NCBI GenBank assembly: GCA_017505525.1
Contig: JAFVPB010000009.1
Location: forward strand, 52,765 to 105,480
Source: Clostridia bacterium
GTDB taxonomy: Bacteria > Bacillota > Clostridia > UMGS1883
Reading direction: 5' to 3'
Length of the DNA: 52,716 nt
The notes beneath the pieces were generated by a model. That model ran no database searches and was not told the DNA's origin. It saw only the letters and a program-made list of their open reading frames with translations. Every line of letters begins with the position of its first letter. Within the stretch, counting starts at the first letter, position 1. This document shows, one piece after another, positions 8,025-16,302 of the stretch. A program made the translations under genes and the position numbers.

Positions 8025-9191
8025 TTATTTAAGATAATCAAGTGGATTTGCTGTTGCACCGTTAACACGCACTTCAAAATGAAGATGTGGTCCTGTTGAA
8101 ACACCTGTAGAACCTGCTTTTGCTATAACCTGCCCTTTTGTAACCTTTTCTCCCTGAGAAACCAACAAGCTACTATTATGAGCATATAATGTTGTAATTC
8201 CGCTTCCGTGGTTAACAATAACACATTTTCCGTATCCACCGTTTGTTGCTGCCAAAGTAACAGTTCCGTCTGCAGAAGCAAGAATATCAACGCCATAACC
8301 TGCACCGATATCAATTCCTGAATGGAATTTTTTTGTCTTATATACTGGATGAATTCTATAACCGTACTGACTTGTAATTCTTGAACTTGAAGGAACAGGC
8401 CATAAAAATTTCCCACCAGTATATTTTACAGGATTAGAAGAGTATGAAAGTGCATTTTTATTACTGTTTATAAGAGCCTGTTCCGCTCTTTCAGCACTTT
8501 CGTAAATTGCCTTATACTTTTCAACATCCTGAGAAAGAGAATCTACCAATGCCTGTTTTTTTGCAAGATTCTTTTCTAATGTTGATTTTCTTGCAAGTAA
8601 ATTCTCTTTGTTTTTATTTTGTCGTTCAATTATATCTTCAATTTCCTGTTTTGCTTTAATGATAATTTGCTTTGCTTCTTCAAGCTTATCCAAAACTTCA
8701 TTATCATACTGCATCATCTGTGAAATTAATTCTATACGTTCAATAAAATCACTGAAAGATTTTGCACCAAATATAATTTCTATGTAAGCAACGTCTCCAT
8801 TTTCATACATAACCTGGGCTCTTGTAAGAAAATCAGACTGATATTCATTAAATTCCTTTTCGGCTTTTTCAAGTTCCTTTTCTTTAAGCTCAAGGTCCTT
8901 TTCAGCCTGCTGTATTTCGTTTTCAATAAATATTATTTCGTCTTCTGTTCTGCTTATTTCATTATCCAAAGCATTAAATTCTTTAATGGCATCGCTATAT
9001 TTTGCTTCTGCTGCATCCACGTCTTTCTTTGCATCATCTGTTTTTTTCTTTGCATCATTTAACTGCGACTGCGATGGAGCTGCAATTACAGGCATAACTA
9101 CTGATGCAAGAAATGCCGTTACAATTAAAAGTGCACACAAGCAAGCAGCAATTCTTTTTATTAAATCACGTTTGTTTTTTTTAATTTTCAT
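8025..9191 (-). CDS. Coiled-coil M23 murein hydrolase (EnvC/PcsB-like partner of FtsEX)
   Basis: Secreted cell-wall hydrolase or hydrolase activator. After a signal peptide (about 8-40) come two long coiled-coil segments, rich in Lys, Glu and Ala, up to about residue 245, then an M23 (LytM) domain of roughly 120 residues. The zinc-site motifs HSGIDIG (HxxxD) and HLHFEV (HxH) are intact, so the domain should be an active endopeptidase rather than an EnvC-type inactive one. I chose the ATG at 9191 (388 residues) because GAGGTG precedes it and the protein then begins MKIKKNKR ahead of the signal helix. It lies directly downstream of ftsEX; in related systems FtsX contacts the coiled coil and gates the hydrolase domain. 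Known analogues are CwlO (NlpC/P60), PcsB (CHAP) and EnvC. Confidence 0.9.
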   Translation of the reverse strand: MKIKKNKRDLIKRIAACLCALLIVTAFLASVVMPVIAAPSQSQLNDAKKKTDDAKKDVDAAEAKYSDAIKEFNALDNEISRTEDEIIFIENEIQQAEKDLELKEKELEKAEKEFNEYQSDFLTRAQVMYENGDVAYIEIIFGAKSFSDFIERIELISQMMQYDNEVLDKLEEAKQIIIKAKQEIEDIIERQNKNKENLLARKSTLEKNLAKKQALVDSLSQDVEKYKAIYESAERAEQALINSNKNALSYSSNPVKYTGGKFLWPVPSSSRITSQYGYRIHPVYKTKKFHSGIDIGAGYGVDILASADGTVTLAATNGGYGKCVIVNHGSGITTLYAHNSSLLVSQGEKVTKGQVIAKAGSTGVSTGPHLHFEVRVNGATANPLDYLK

Positions 9192-9239
9192 AACACACCT
9201 CATTAGCTGTTGCAAAAATATCAAGTCTGAAATATTCTA

Positions 9240-10124
9240 TTAAACTTTAAGGTAACGCTTAATAGAAAGTCCACTTCCTGCTGCACCCATTAACACTCCA
9301 AATCCAGCCATGCACAGCGCAAGCAAAAGTGCTACTGACTCAAGCTGAACAAAGGCGAACATACTTACAATACCACTAATAGATCCGATCGCAGCATTAT
9401 ATCCAAGCATTATTATAACAAATGAAACTATGAACCCTAATGATCCAATTATAATTCCCTCGAGAACGAAAGGAGTTCTTATAAAATGATCTGTAGCTCC
9501 AACGAATTTCATAATTTTAATTTCTCTTTCTCTTGCATATACGCTAAGTTTAATTGTGTTTTGGATAATAAATATTGCCACAATCAAAAGAATGATCATT
9601 GCTATTATGCTGCCGTGCTTAACAATATCTGTAAAGCTTATTACCTTTCCAACTATATCCTGTCTGTTTCTTACCTCTTCTACGCCTGGAATCCTGGCTA
9701 TTTTTTTAACAACTGCTTCTGAATTTCTTATATCCATTAAAGAAACCTTAACGGAGCTTCTTAAAAAGTCTTTACCTTCAAGCCCTTCAAGAACATCCGC
9801 TCTGTCGCCGAGCATTTCTTTAAAATTAGTAAAAGCCTGCGCTTTGGTTTCAAGTTCTGCATTTTCCACGCCATCAATTTTCAGAATAGCTTCATACGCA
9901 CTTTTTTGTGTGGCATCAGTAACATCAGGATGGATATATGCTGTGAGCTGACACTGTGATTCAATTTGTCTGCTTATAAAATTCATATTAGCTGTAAAAA
10001 GGAAAAATACACCAAACAAGAACAAACAACACGCGACTGTTGCAAAAGAAGCAAAAGTCATAATTCCGTTTCTTACAAAAGAGCTTAATGCGCTCTTTAA
10101 ATAATATTTAAAATTTCTAAACAC
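9240..10124 (-). CDS. ftsX: Cell division ABC transporter permease FtsX
   Basis: Integral membrane partner of FtsE; the complex does not transport but transmits ATPase-driven motion to an extracellular hydrolase. The predicted protein has the FtsX layout: one N-terminal membrane helix (about 12-45), a roughly 110-residue extracellular loop, then three C-terminal helices. The GTG at 10124 is preferred: GGGGTG lies ten bases before it and the protein then starts with FRNFKYYLKSAL as family members do. A longer frame from the ATG at 10151 is possible but lacks a good ribosome site. The gene overlaps the ftsE stop by eight bases, indicating coupled translation. The M23 gene follows after 48 bases and is its likely partner. 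Confidence 0.92.
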   Translation of the reverse strand: MFRNFKYYLKSALSSFVRNGIMTFASFATVACCLFLFGVFFLFTANMNFISRQIESQCQLTAYIHPDVTDATQKSAYEAILKIDGVENAELETKAQAFTNFKEMLGDRADVLEGLEGKDFLRSSVKVSLMDIRNSEAVVKKIARIPGVEEVRNRQDIVGKVISFTDIVKHGSIIAMIILLIVAIFIIQNTIKLSVYAREREIKIMKFVGATDHFIRTPFVLEGIIIGSLGFIVSFVIIMLGYNAAIGSISGIVSMFAFVQLESVALLLALCMAGFGVLMGAAGSGLSIKRYLKV

Positions 10125-10803
10125 CAAGATTATACACCCCGTTTTCTTCATCTCTTACAACCATACCGTTATCAAGTTGGATAACACGTTTGCACATATC
10201 ATTAACTATTTTTTCTGAATGCGTAACCATAACAATGGTTGTTCCCATTTTATTAATCTCATCAAAGATTTTCATAATATCGGCCGATGTTTCAACATCA
10301 AGATTTCCTGTTGGTTCATCGGCAATTATCAACGATGGACTGTTAACCAAAGCACGTGCAATGCTTACTCTCTGTTGCTCTCCTCCGGATATTTCGTGGG
10401 GATAATTATTGCCCTTATCACCAAGGCCAACAAGAGTTAAAATCTTAGGCACTTTTCTTCTTATTTCTTTTTTACTCTTACCTATAATTTCCATAGCAAA
10501 AGCTACATTTTCAAAAACAGTCTTGTTTGGCAGCAACCTGAAATCCTGGAAAACAACGCCCTGCGCTCTTCTTAAATAAGGAATTTTGGATCTTTTAAGC
10601 GAATTAACTATAATTCCATCAATAATAACATCACCGCTTGTAGGCTTAATCTCGCCTGTCAGAAGTTTTATTGCGGAGCTTTTTCCTGCACCTGTTTTTC
10701 CTACAAGGAAAACAAACTCTCCAGAATTAATTGTAAATGATGCTTTATCAAGACCCACAACATCTTTGTCGTATATAACTGTTACGTCTTTAAATTCTAT
10801 CAT
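10117..10803 (-). CDS. ftsE: Cell division ATP-binding protein FtsE
   Basis: Cytoplasmic ABC ATPase of the FtsEX complex. Walker A GKTGAGKSS, signature SGGEQQRVSIARA, Walker B LIIADEPTGNLD and the switch His region VMVTHSE are all intact. 228 residues, the usual FtsE length, if the ATG at 10803 is used; the ATG nine bases earlier directly abuts the AAAGGA ribosome site and is less likely. It follows the PucR-type regulator gene by 20 bases and overlaps ftsX, so regulator, FtsEX and hydrolase form one transcription unit. Confidence 0.94.
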   Translation of the reverse strand: MIEFKDVTVIYDKDVVGLDKASFTINSGEFVFLVGKTGAGKSSAIKLLTGEIKPTSGDVIIDGIIVNSLKRSKIPYLRRAQGVVFQDFRLLPNKTVFENVAFAMEIIGKSKKEIRRKVPKILTLVGLGDKGNNYPHEISGGEQQRVSIARALVNSPSLIIADEPTGNLDVETSADIMKIFDEINKMGTTIVMVTHSEKIVNDMCKRVIQLDNGMVVRDEENGVYNLGV

Positions 10804-10823
10804 TTGATTCATCCTTTCGCTTA

Positions 10824-11909
10824 TTAAATGCGCATTGGCTTAGAAGTTAAATATTTTTTAACCATTAATGCAACTTTAAAAACAATAGCATGGTCAAAAA
10901 TTCTAAGATCAAGCCCTGTTATTTTGCGCACTTTATCAAGTCTGTAAACAAGGGTATTTCTGTGAACATATAATTGTCTTGATGTTTCTGAAATGTTTAA
11001 ATTATTATCAAAGAACATCTGTATAGTATAAAGAGTTTCAGAATCAAGTGAATCGATTGACTCTTTTTTAAACACTTCAGATAAAAACAGTTCACACAGC
11101 GTTGTAGGAAGCTGGTAGATAAGCCTTGCAATTCCTAAGTTATCGTAGGAAATTATGTATTTATCCTCATCAAAAACCTTTCCTACCTCAAGAGCAATTC
11201 TTGCTTCTTTATAGCTTTTTGCTATATCCTTAATATTTGCAGCTATCGTTCCTACACCAATTTTTACATTAACGAGAGCTTCCGTAGTGATTGTATCTAT
11301 AATTTGTCTTGCTAAAAGTTCGGTTTCTCCGTCTTTGATGTTATCTTTGGCTTCCCTAACAATAACGATTGTATTATTATCAAGGTCAACAACAAAATCC
11401 TTTCCGTTGTCCGGGAATATTCCACTCACAATATCAAACACATCAAGACCACGAACCTCATCATACTGAAGCGCAAATACAATACGGTTCATATCATAAG
11501 CAATATGAAGTTCTTTGCTTTTAACAAACACATCTCCAGGCAATACACTGTCGGCAAGAATGTTTTTAATAAAATTTGTCTTATCATATTTATCATTATG
11601 AATAACTCGTATGCTGGCTACACTTGCGCAGAGCATTTCTGCATGTTTTTGTGCATTTTCACCCGTGTCTGCTACGAAAACAATGTATTCTGCTTTACCA
11701 CGAGCAACAGAAGCACAAAACGTATAGTCTCCCATTTGTACAATATGCTTTTGATCATCAATACATTTTGAAATAATTAAGCTAATATTTTCTTCACTAA
11801 ACTCTCCGCCTGCAGAAGCTACAGTGCCTGATGGCTCAATAACTCCTACGCAACACCCTAAAATTTTATGCATTTGGTTAAGCATAGAGTTCAAGTATTT
11901 ATTTACCAT
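10824..11909 (-). CDS. PucR/CdaR-family helix-turn-helix regulator
   Basis: 361-residue predicted transcription regulator. The C-terminal 60 residues contain the PucR-type HTH: a long helix then NISETSRQLYVHRNTLVYRL, typical of the family that includes the sugar-diacid regulator CdaR (not the c-di-AMP protein of the same name). The middle is a GGDEF-like or sensor fold of the kind usual in this family, and the N-terminal 100 residues, with IEPSGTVASAGGEF, may be a small-molecule domain. The start was set at the ATG at 11909, six bases after GGGAGGG. Being first gene of the ftsEX operon, it may regulate this operon or sense a wall-related ligand, but its position could also be incidental. Effector unknown. 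Confidence 0.8.
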   Translation of the reverse strand: MVNKYLNSMLNQMHKILGCCVGVIEPSGTVASAGGEFSEENISLIISKCIDDQKHIVQMGDYTFCASVARGKAEYIVFVADTGENAQKHAEMLCASVASIRVIHNDKYDKTNFIKNILADSVLPGDVFVKSKELHIAYDMNRIVFALQYDEVRGLDVFDIVSGIFPDNGKDFVVDLDNNTIVIVREAKDNIKDGETELLARQIIDTITTEALVNVKIGVGTIAANIKDIAKSYKEARIALEVGKVFDEDKYIISYDNLGIARLIYQLPTTLCELFLSEVFKKESIDSLDSETLYTIQMFFDNNLNISETSRQLYVHRNTLVYRLDKVRKITGLDLRIFDHAIVFKVALMVKKYLTSKPMRI

Positions 11910-11946
11910 AAACATCCCTCCCAAAGGACTACTCATAGTTATCTAT

Positions 11947-11975
11947 ATGATAACACTTTCAACTTTAAATTTCAA
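11947..11975 (-). promoter_or_regulatory. Promoter candidate for the pucR-ftsEX-M23-ctpA-dacF operon
   Basis: Minus strand: -35 TTGAAA (11970-11975), 17-base spacer, -10 TATCAT (11947-11952) with TG one base upstream. It ends about 38 bases before the regulator start codon. A WalR-type box lies 16 bases further upstream. Confidence 0.65.
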
Positions 11976-11991
11976 CACATTTTTATCATTC

Positions 11992-12008
11992 TTTACAAAA
12001 TTGTTACA
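11992..12008 (-). promoter_or_regulatory. WalR-type box upstream of the ftsEX operon promoter
   Basis: Minus strand reads TGTAAC-AATTT-TGTAAA, an exact match to the Bacillus/Staphylococcus WalR consensus TGTWAH-N5-TGTWAH. It points toward the operon and sits 16 bases upstream of its -35 element, a plausible activator position. WalR and WalK homologues are encoded in the same window at 41629-44113. Confidence 0.55.
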
Positions 12009-12125
12009 TTATTTTTTTAACAAACGATAAACAATCTATTTCACCAAAGCAATTATATAGCAAAAACTTTCTCTCTTTCATATTATGAAATTGAGATATT
12101 TTTTTAAAGGATGGTGTATTTTACA

Positions 12126-12374
12126 ATGATAGCCACTGTTGCTTCCATAACTTCAGCAAACAGGCTGAAAAAATGTGCATCTGAGTCAGGGATTGAATCA
12201 AGCATTGCTCAAACTCCGCACATCCTTACAAAAGAAGGATGCGGTTACAGCCTAAGATTTGACGAAATTAATATACACAAAATACAATCATGTGCTTATG
12301 ATCTTAATATAAAAATCAGAGGTTTTTTTAAAGAAGACACTTCCGGCGAAAAAACCACATATATAAAAATTTAA
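12126..12374 (+). CDS. DUF3343 protein, putative sulfur/selenium carrier
   Basis: 82-residue cytoplasmic protein matching the DUF3343 (Se/S carrier-like) pattern: an N-terminal beta-alpha unit (IATVASITSANRLKKCASESG), a central TKEGCGYSLRFDE in which the Cys aligns with the family's conserved CG, and a short C-terminal strand. The ATG at 12126 gives the normal family start MIATV; an ATG at 12111 abuts the AAAGG site and is less likely. It is followed after ten bases by a cysteine desulfurase gene. DUF3343 genes often accompany desulfurases and YedF-like genes in selenium-dependent hydroxylase loci, so a persulfide or selenide relay is a reasonable inference, not shown. Confidence 0.75.
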   Translation: MIATVASITSANRLKKCASESGIESSIAQTPHILTKEGCGYSLRFDEINIHKIQSCAYDLNIKIRGFFKEDTSGEKTTYIKI

Positions 12375-12384
12375 GGAGTCTAAT

Positions 12385-13500
12385 ATGATTTATCTCGACA
12401 ATGCTGCAACTACGTTCCCAAAGCCACCTGAAGTAATTAATGCTGTAAATGATATTTTGACTAATCACGGAGGAAATCCCGGCCGTGGAGGACACTTTTT
12501 TTCCAGGATATGCGGAGATAAAATATTTGAATGCCGCGAGAATATGGCAAAACTTATAAAAGCAGATAATCCTGAAAACATTATATTCACAAAAAATGCA
12601 ACCGAGGCAATTAATCTTGCTATAAAAGGAGTTGTAAGCCGTGGAGATGAAATAATCATTTCCTCAATGGAGCACAACAGCGTTCTTCGAAGTGCAGTAA
12701 ATATGGAAAAAATCGGAGTAACCGTAAAAATAGCAAAAGCAGATTTGTCAGGATATGTTTCTCCGCAGGAAATTGAATTATTAATTACAGATAAAACAAA
12801 AATGATATGTGTTATTCATGCTTCAAATATTGTGGGTACGGTTAATCCAATTAAAGAAATAAGCCATTTAGCCCGTAAACACAATATAATCACACTAATA
12901 GACTGTGCTCAAACAGGTGGTATTCTTCCTATTAATGCAGCTGATTTTGACATGCTTGCTTTTGCAGGACATAAAGGATTGTATGGTCCATTTGGAACAG
13001 GTATACTATACATCAGGAATGGATTAAATATCGATACATTAATTGAAGGCGGTACGGGAAGTTTTTCTGAAAGCGCACTAATGCCTCTTTCCTCTCCTGA
13101 TCGATATGAGGCAGGTACTGTAAATGCATGTGGAATTGCAGGATTAAATGAAGGAATTAAGTTTGTGCTAAGGGAAAATGTATATGAAAAAGAAAAGGAA
13201 CTTTCAAAAAGACTAAAAGAATTACTTTTTAATATAAAGGGAATACACGTTTTAGGTAAAAATGATGTAGGAGTTTTTGGAATATTGTTTGATAATAAAG
13301 ATTGTGTTGAAGCAGCCAGAATTCTGGATGAAAAATACGGTATTGCTTCACGTGCAGGATTGCACTGTGCTCCAATGGCACACAGAACTCTCGGAACTAT
13401 TTCCAAAGGACTTTTAAGATTATCTGTTGGATATTTTAACACCATAGAAGATATTGAAAGAGCTGCCTTGGCACTTGAAAAAATTATTCTATATAATTAA
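12385..13500 (+). CDS. PLP-dependent cysteine desulfurase family protein
   Basis: Class V aminotransferase fold enzyme that removes sulfur (or selenium) from cysteine (selenocysteine). 371 residues. The PLP Lys is Lys197 in FAGHKGLYGPFG; the substrate-binding His is in the SMEHNS stretch (about 95-100); the catalytic Cys is Cys328 in RAGLHCAPMAHRTLG. The short loop around this Cys and the sequence LDNAATTFPKPP at the start resemble the subgroup associated with selenium-dependent hydroxylases (EF2568-like) rather than the housekeeping IscS that partners IscU. No IscU or SufBCD is nearby; the only partner is the DUF3343 gene immediately upstream, probably in the same transcript. Confidence 0.88.
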   Translation: MIYLDNAATTFPKPPEVINAVNDILTNHGGNPGRGGHFFSRICGDKIFECRENMAKLIKADNPENIIFTKNATEAINLAIKGVVSRGDEIIISSMEHNSVLRSAVNMEKIGVTVKIAKADLSGYVSPQEIELLITDKTKMICVIHASNIVGTVNPIKEISHLARKHNIITLIDCAQTGGILPINAADFDMLAFAGHKGLYGPFGTGILYIRNGLNIDTLIEGGTGSFSESALMPLSSPDRYEAGTVNACGIAGLNEGIKFVLRENVYEKEKELSKRLKELLFNIKGIHVLGKNDVGVFGILFDNKDCVEAARILDEKYGIASRAGLHCAPMAHRTLGTISKGLLRLSVGYFNTIEDIERAALALEKIILYN

Positions 13501-13509
13501 AAAAAACTC

Positions 13510-13538
13510 TTTAAAATTTTGCTTTTATGTTGTATAAT
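13510..13538 (+). promoter_or_regulatory. Promoter candidate for cdaA-cdaR
   Basis: -35 TTTAAA (13510-13515), 17-base spacer, consensus -10 TATAAT (13533-13538), about 55 bases before the cdaA start. Confidence 0.6.
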
Positions 13539-13594
13539 GAATATGAATAGAGTTTTTACTCATTTCAATACTACGTAAAGGCGGTTGAGCTATT

Positions 13595-14443
13595 TTGTTT
13601 GATAGAATTATTTCAAACTTAACAGATTTTCTGCTTATGCTTCGTTTAGCAGATATACTCGATATTGTTATTGTTGCGTATCTTTTTTACAAACTATCTT
13701 CCCTGGTTCGGGAAACAAGGGCAGGCTCTCTTATTAAAGGTATAATCCTTCTTTTGATTTTTACCTGGATGAGCAATATTTTGCAACTTAACACAATAAA
13801 TTACTTACTAAAAAATCTAATGCAGTTTGGTATCATGGCATTTTTAATTGTTTTTCAGCCCGAACTTAGACGAGCACTCGAAAAAGTGGGCAGAACAAAT
13901 TTTTCTTCACTGGTTTCAGGAGAAAGCGACTCAGCTGAATTTATCGCTACTGAAATTGCTACTGCAGCTGCAGCGTTTTCCAGCAGAAAAATCGGTGCAT
14001 TGATTGTTATTGAGAGAGGCACAAAAATAGGCGATATTATAAGAACCGGCGCAACAATTAATTCCGATGTTTCAAGCGAGTTGCTTATAAATATATTTAT
14101 TCCAAACACCCCTCTTCACGACGGAGCTGTTGTTATCCGCGAAAATAAAATAATTGCTGCACGCTGCATACTTCCACTTACCCATAACGAAACATTAAGC
14201 CGTGAGTTTGGCACGAGGCACCGCGCTGCTCTCGGTTTATCCGAAAGTTCGGATGCTGCAGTTATTGTAGTTAGTGAAGAAACAGGTAAAATCAGCTTTA
14301 CTCTTAATGGAAATATGAGCAGGAACTACACAGAAGAAACACTTAAAAAGGTTATTCTTAAAGTTCTTGCTCCCGAATCAAAAACAGATAACGATAAGAA
14401 TATATACAACAAAATAAGGGAGCTGATAAAATGGAAAAAATAA
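13595..14443 (+). CDS. cdaA: Diadenylate cyclase CdaA
   Basis: Synthesises cyclic di-AMP from two ATP; membrane-bound. 282 residues: three N-terminal membrane helices (to about residue 90), then the DAC domain. Both signature motifs are intact: DGA at 176-178 (PLHDGAVV) and RHR at 208-210 (FGTRHRAALG). The start is a TTG (13595) with AAAGGCGG about eleven bases upstream; no ATG lies nearby in frame. It overlaps the following cdaR gene by 13 bases. The common third gene, glmM, is not adjacent here; both sides of the cluster belong to other units. Confidence 0.95.
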   Translation: MFDRIISNLTDFLLMLRLADILDIVIVAYLFYKLSSLVRETRAGSLIKGIILLLIFTWMSNILQLNTINYLLKNLMQFGIMAFLIVFQPELRRALEKVGRTNFSSLVSGESDSAEFIATEIATAAAAFSSRKIGALIVIERGTKIGDIIRTGATINSDVSSELLINIFIPNTPLHDGAVVIRENKIIAARCILPLTHNETLSREFGTRHRAALGLSESSDAAVIVVSEETGKISFTLNGNMSRNYTEETLKKVILKVLAPESKTDNDKNIYNKIRELIKWKK

Positions 14444-15336
14444 CACAAAATAAACTTGCCGTAAAAATTATTTGCGTTGTTTTAGCTATTATTCTTTGGA
14501 CATATGTTTCTTATCAGGAAAACCCTTCAATGTCAAAAACAGTGCGCAACGTACCTCTTGCCATAGCTGGTGAACAGGCATTAAAGGAAAACGGATTTTC
14601 AGTTTATTCAATTTCAGAGAAAAGCGTTGATGTTAAAACCACAGCAAAACGTCTTTCCCTTCGCAAGTTGACAAACAAAACAATTTCGGCTGTAATTAAT
14701 GTTTCATCCATAAAAGAAGCCGGAGAATATGTTATTCCTGCAACTGTAAGTTCCTCGATTGTTTCGGGTGCTTCTTACTATGTAAAAGGTAACGATATAA
14801 AAGTTATAATTGAACCCATCGAATCTTTATCGTTCGATGTCTCGCCAAAGCTTTCTGACAAAACTGATTCAGATTTATTGGTGCGTTCTGTTTCTCTTTC
14901 CAAGGAAAAAGCCAAGGTTTATGCTCCTGAAAGTATAATAAAGGAAATATCAAAAATAACCACAGAAGAAATTCTTTTTGAAAACAATAGCACAACTAAA
15001 ACTGATGGAGTTCGCCTTGTTGCATTGGGAAAAGACGGTTCTGTGATAGAAGGTGTTACAATTTCTCCTGAAACGGTTGATGTTACCCATCTCTTTTATG
15101 ATGTAAAACGTATTCCTGTAATTATCACTACAACTAACGGCGAAGAGTATCAACTGCCTGAAACCTATAATGTTAAAATTTTTGGATTTGGTGAAGAATT
15201 TAATGCCGTAAACGAAATTTATTCCGAACCTATTTCTGAATCTGTGTACAAGGGAAGCGAAGAATATACTATAACGCTTGATATTCCTAAAAATATTATT
15301 ACAACCTTTGGAAACCAGCTAATAATTACTCCATAA
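14431..15336 (+). CDS. cdaR: CdaR, YbbR-domain regulator of CdaA
   Basis: Membrane-anchored extracellular protein that modulates CdaA. 301 residues: one N-terminal membrane helix (about 9-27), then beta-rich repeats of the YbbR type, each with the pattern of a strand, V-x-V-T/K and a Pro-rich turn (for example LPETYNVKIFGFG near 245). At least three such repeats can be followed. It overlaps cdaA by 13 bases and ends in a strong palindromic terminator. Nothing unusual in sequence; repeat boundaries are approximate. Confidence 0.9.
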   Translation: MEKITQNKLAVKIICVVLAIILWTYVSYQENPSMSKTVRNVPLAIAGEQALKENGFSVYSISEKSVDVKTTAKRLSLRKLTNKTISAVINVSSIKEAGEYVIPATVSSSIVSGASYYVKGNDIKVIIEPIESLSFDVSPKLSDKTDSDLLVRSVSLSKEKAKVYAPESIIKEISKITTEEILFENNSTTKTDGVRLVALGKDGSVIEGVTISPETVDVTHLFYDVKRIPVIITTTNGEEYQLPETYNVKIFGFGEEFNAVNEIYSEPISESVYKGSEEYTITLDIPKNIITTFGNQLIITP

Positions 15337-15371
15337 AAAAATCCGATGCAAAATTTGCATCGGATTTTTTT
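15336..15371. terminator. Palindromic bidirectional terminator between cdaR and the Cys-rich gene
   Basis: 36-base perfect palindrome with A7 on the left and T-run on the right, centred on AATT; as RNA it forms a 16-bp stem with a tetraloop and a U tract in both directions. It begins in the cdaR stop codon and overlaps the stop codon of the convergent Cys-rich gene. Confidence 0.9.
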
Positions 15372-16197
15372 AATCACCGCAACATTCTTTATTAACGGCT
15401 AAATTCAAACAATCTTTAACTGGAGGGAAAAATTCATTTACAGGGAACGAAACATTCTCAAAAATCTCGCACGGATCATCAGGTGAGCTTGTTATACATT
15501 CCTTTTCGGGAATACAGAAATCATATGCAGGTATAAGAAGTTGTACGTTTCGTTCAAGCTTTATAATACTGAACAACCCAATAGAAATATATACTTTTTT
15601 CTGGTTGTCGTGGCAGTTTACAAATCTGTCTTCAAAGATTCTGCAAACACAGTCTGGAATATTGCAAACGTCTAGGTCGCAATCGTTAAATTTACAGCAA
15701 TTATCGTGAGAATCTGAAAGTTTTGCACCTAAACAAACTGGGTCAACAACTTCTACAACCGCTTTTGGCATATTGGTCTTCTGCCAGAGCTGAGGGTCGA
15801 AACTGTCTTCCTTAAATTTCGACGTGAAAATCTTGGCGCTTCCTTCACTTCCAAAAAGAACAACTTTCTTATTGAATGTTGCCACGCCCTCAACCATAAC
15901 CGGGCGACTTATGCCTGTATATACATCTAGTGTAATTCTGAAGAAGAAATTAAGGTCTACAGTGTAATAACCACTGTTAAAAGGCATTTTTTCCACATCA
16001 CTAAACACCCATATTACTTCTGCTTTTCTGCATTTTACATCGATTGCTCTGTCAACAATCTCCTGACCTGTTTCAGTTAAGTACACTCTCATACATTCTA
16101 TGCATTCTTTACTTCTGCACGAATCATATATTTTATCGGTTTGTATACATACCTGTTCTTTACAACCGAAAGAGCATGTCATTTTTTCTTCGTCCAT
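15370..16197 (-). CDS. Cysteine-rich protein of unknown function (possible spore protein)
   Basis: I do not recognise a named family. 275 residues, about 21 cysteines in three groups: N-terminal (CSFGC, CIQTDKIYDSC, CIEC), a central cluster around 175-200 with paired CC and DCDLDVCN, and a C-terminal group ending ECCGD. There is no signal peptide or membrane helix. Between the clusters are two beta-rich stretches (for example YYTVDLNFFFRITLDV and KKVYISIGLFSIIKLE) that look alike and may be duplicated domains. GGAGG lies eight bases before the start. It stands alone between two terminators, and its upstream region has a sigma-K/E-like promoter candidate, so a mother-cell or spore-coat role is a reasonable guess in a spore-former. 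Function otherwise unknown. Confidence 0.75.
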   Translation of the reverse strand: MDEEKMTCSFGCKEQVCIQTDKIYDSCRSKECIECMRVYLTETGQEIVDRAIDVKCRKAEVIWVFSDVEKMPFNSGYYTVDLNFFFRITLDVYTGISRPVMVEGVATFNKKVVLFGSEGSAKIFTSKFKEDSFDPQLWQKTNMPKAVVEVVDPVCLGAKLSDSHDNCCKFNDCDLDVCNIPDCVCRIFEDRFVNCHDNQKKVYISIGLFSIIKLERNVQLLIPAYDFCIPEKECITSSPDDPCEIFENVSFPVNEFFPPVKDCLNLAVNKECCGD

Positions 16198-16214
16198 ATA
16201 TATTCCTCCTTAAT

Positions 16215-16244
16215 TATATTAGGCTCTTTTCCACGCCTAATATA
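16215..16244 (-). repeat. 10-bp inverted repeat in the leader of the Cys-rich gene
   Basis: TATATTAGGC (16215-16224) and GCCTAATATA (16235-16244), ten-base loop, ending a few bases before the ribosome site. It could be an operator or a 5' mRNA hairpin. Confidence 0.5.
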
Positions 16245-16269
16245 TAATATGAAAAAAGAAAAAATATGT
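16243..16269 (-). promoter_or_regulatory. Sigma-K/E-like promoter candidate for the Cys-rich gene
   Basis: Minus strand: AC, 16 bases, CATATTATA, matching the mother-cell sigma-K form AC-N16/17-CATANNNTA. The surroundings are very AT-rich, so chance matches are easy. Confidence 0.35.
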
Positions 16270-16272
16270 GAT

Positions 16273-16297
16273 AAAAAAAACGCCATAAAGGCGTTTT
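16273..16297 (-). terminator. Terminator after fabG
   Basis: Arms AAAACGCC / GGCGTTTT with a five-base loop and eight consecutive T on the minus strand; six bases after the fabG stop. It ends the long lepA-to-fabG run. Confidence 0.9.
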
Positions 16298-16302
16298 ATT
16301 AT

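Noticed and set aside
8123-8416. Alternate-frame reading of 97 codons inside the M23 gene
   Set aside because: The M23 motifs with intact metal ligands are in the main frame; this one has no family resemblance.
12909-13445. 178-codon open frame on the minus strand opposite the cysteine desulfurase
   Set aside because: The desulfurase frame has all catalytic motifs; the antisense frame is low-complexity and Ser/Pro-rich without homology.
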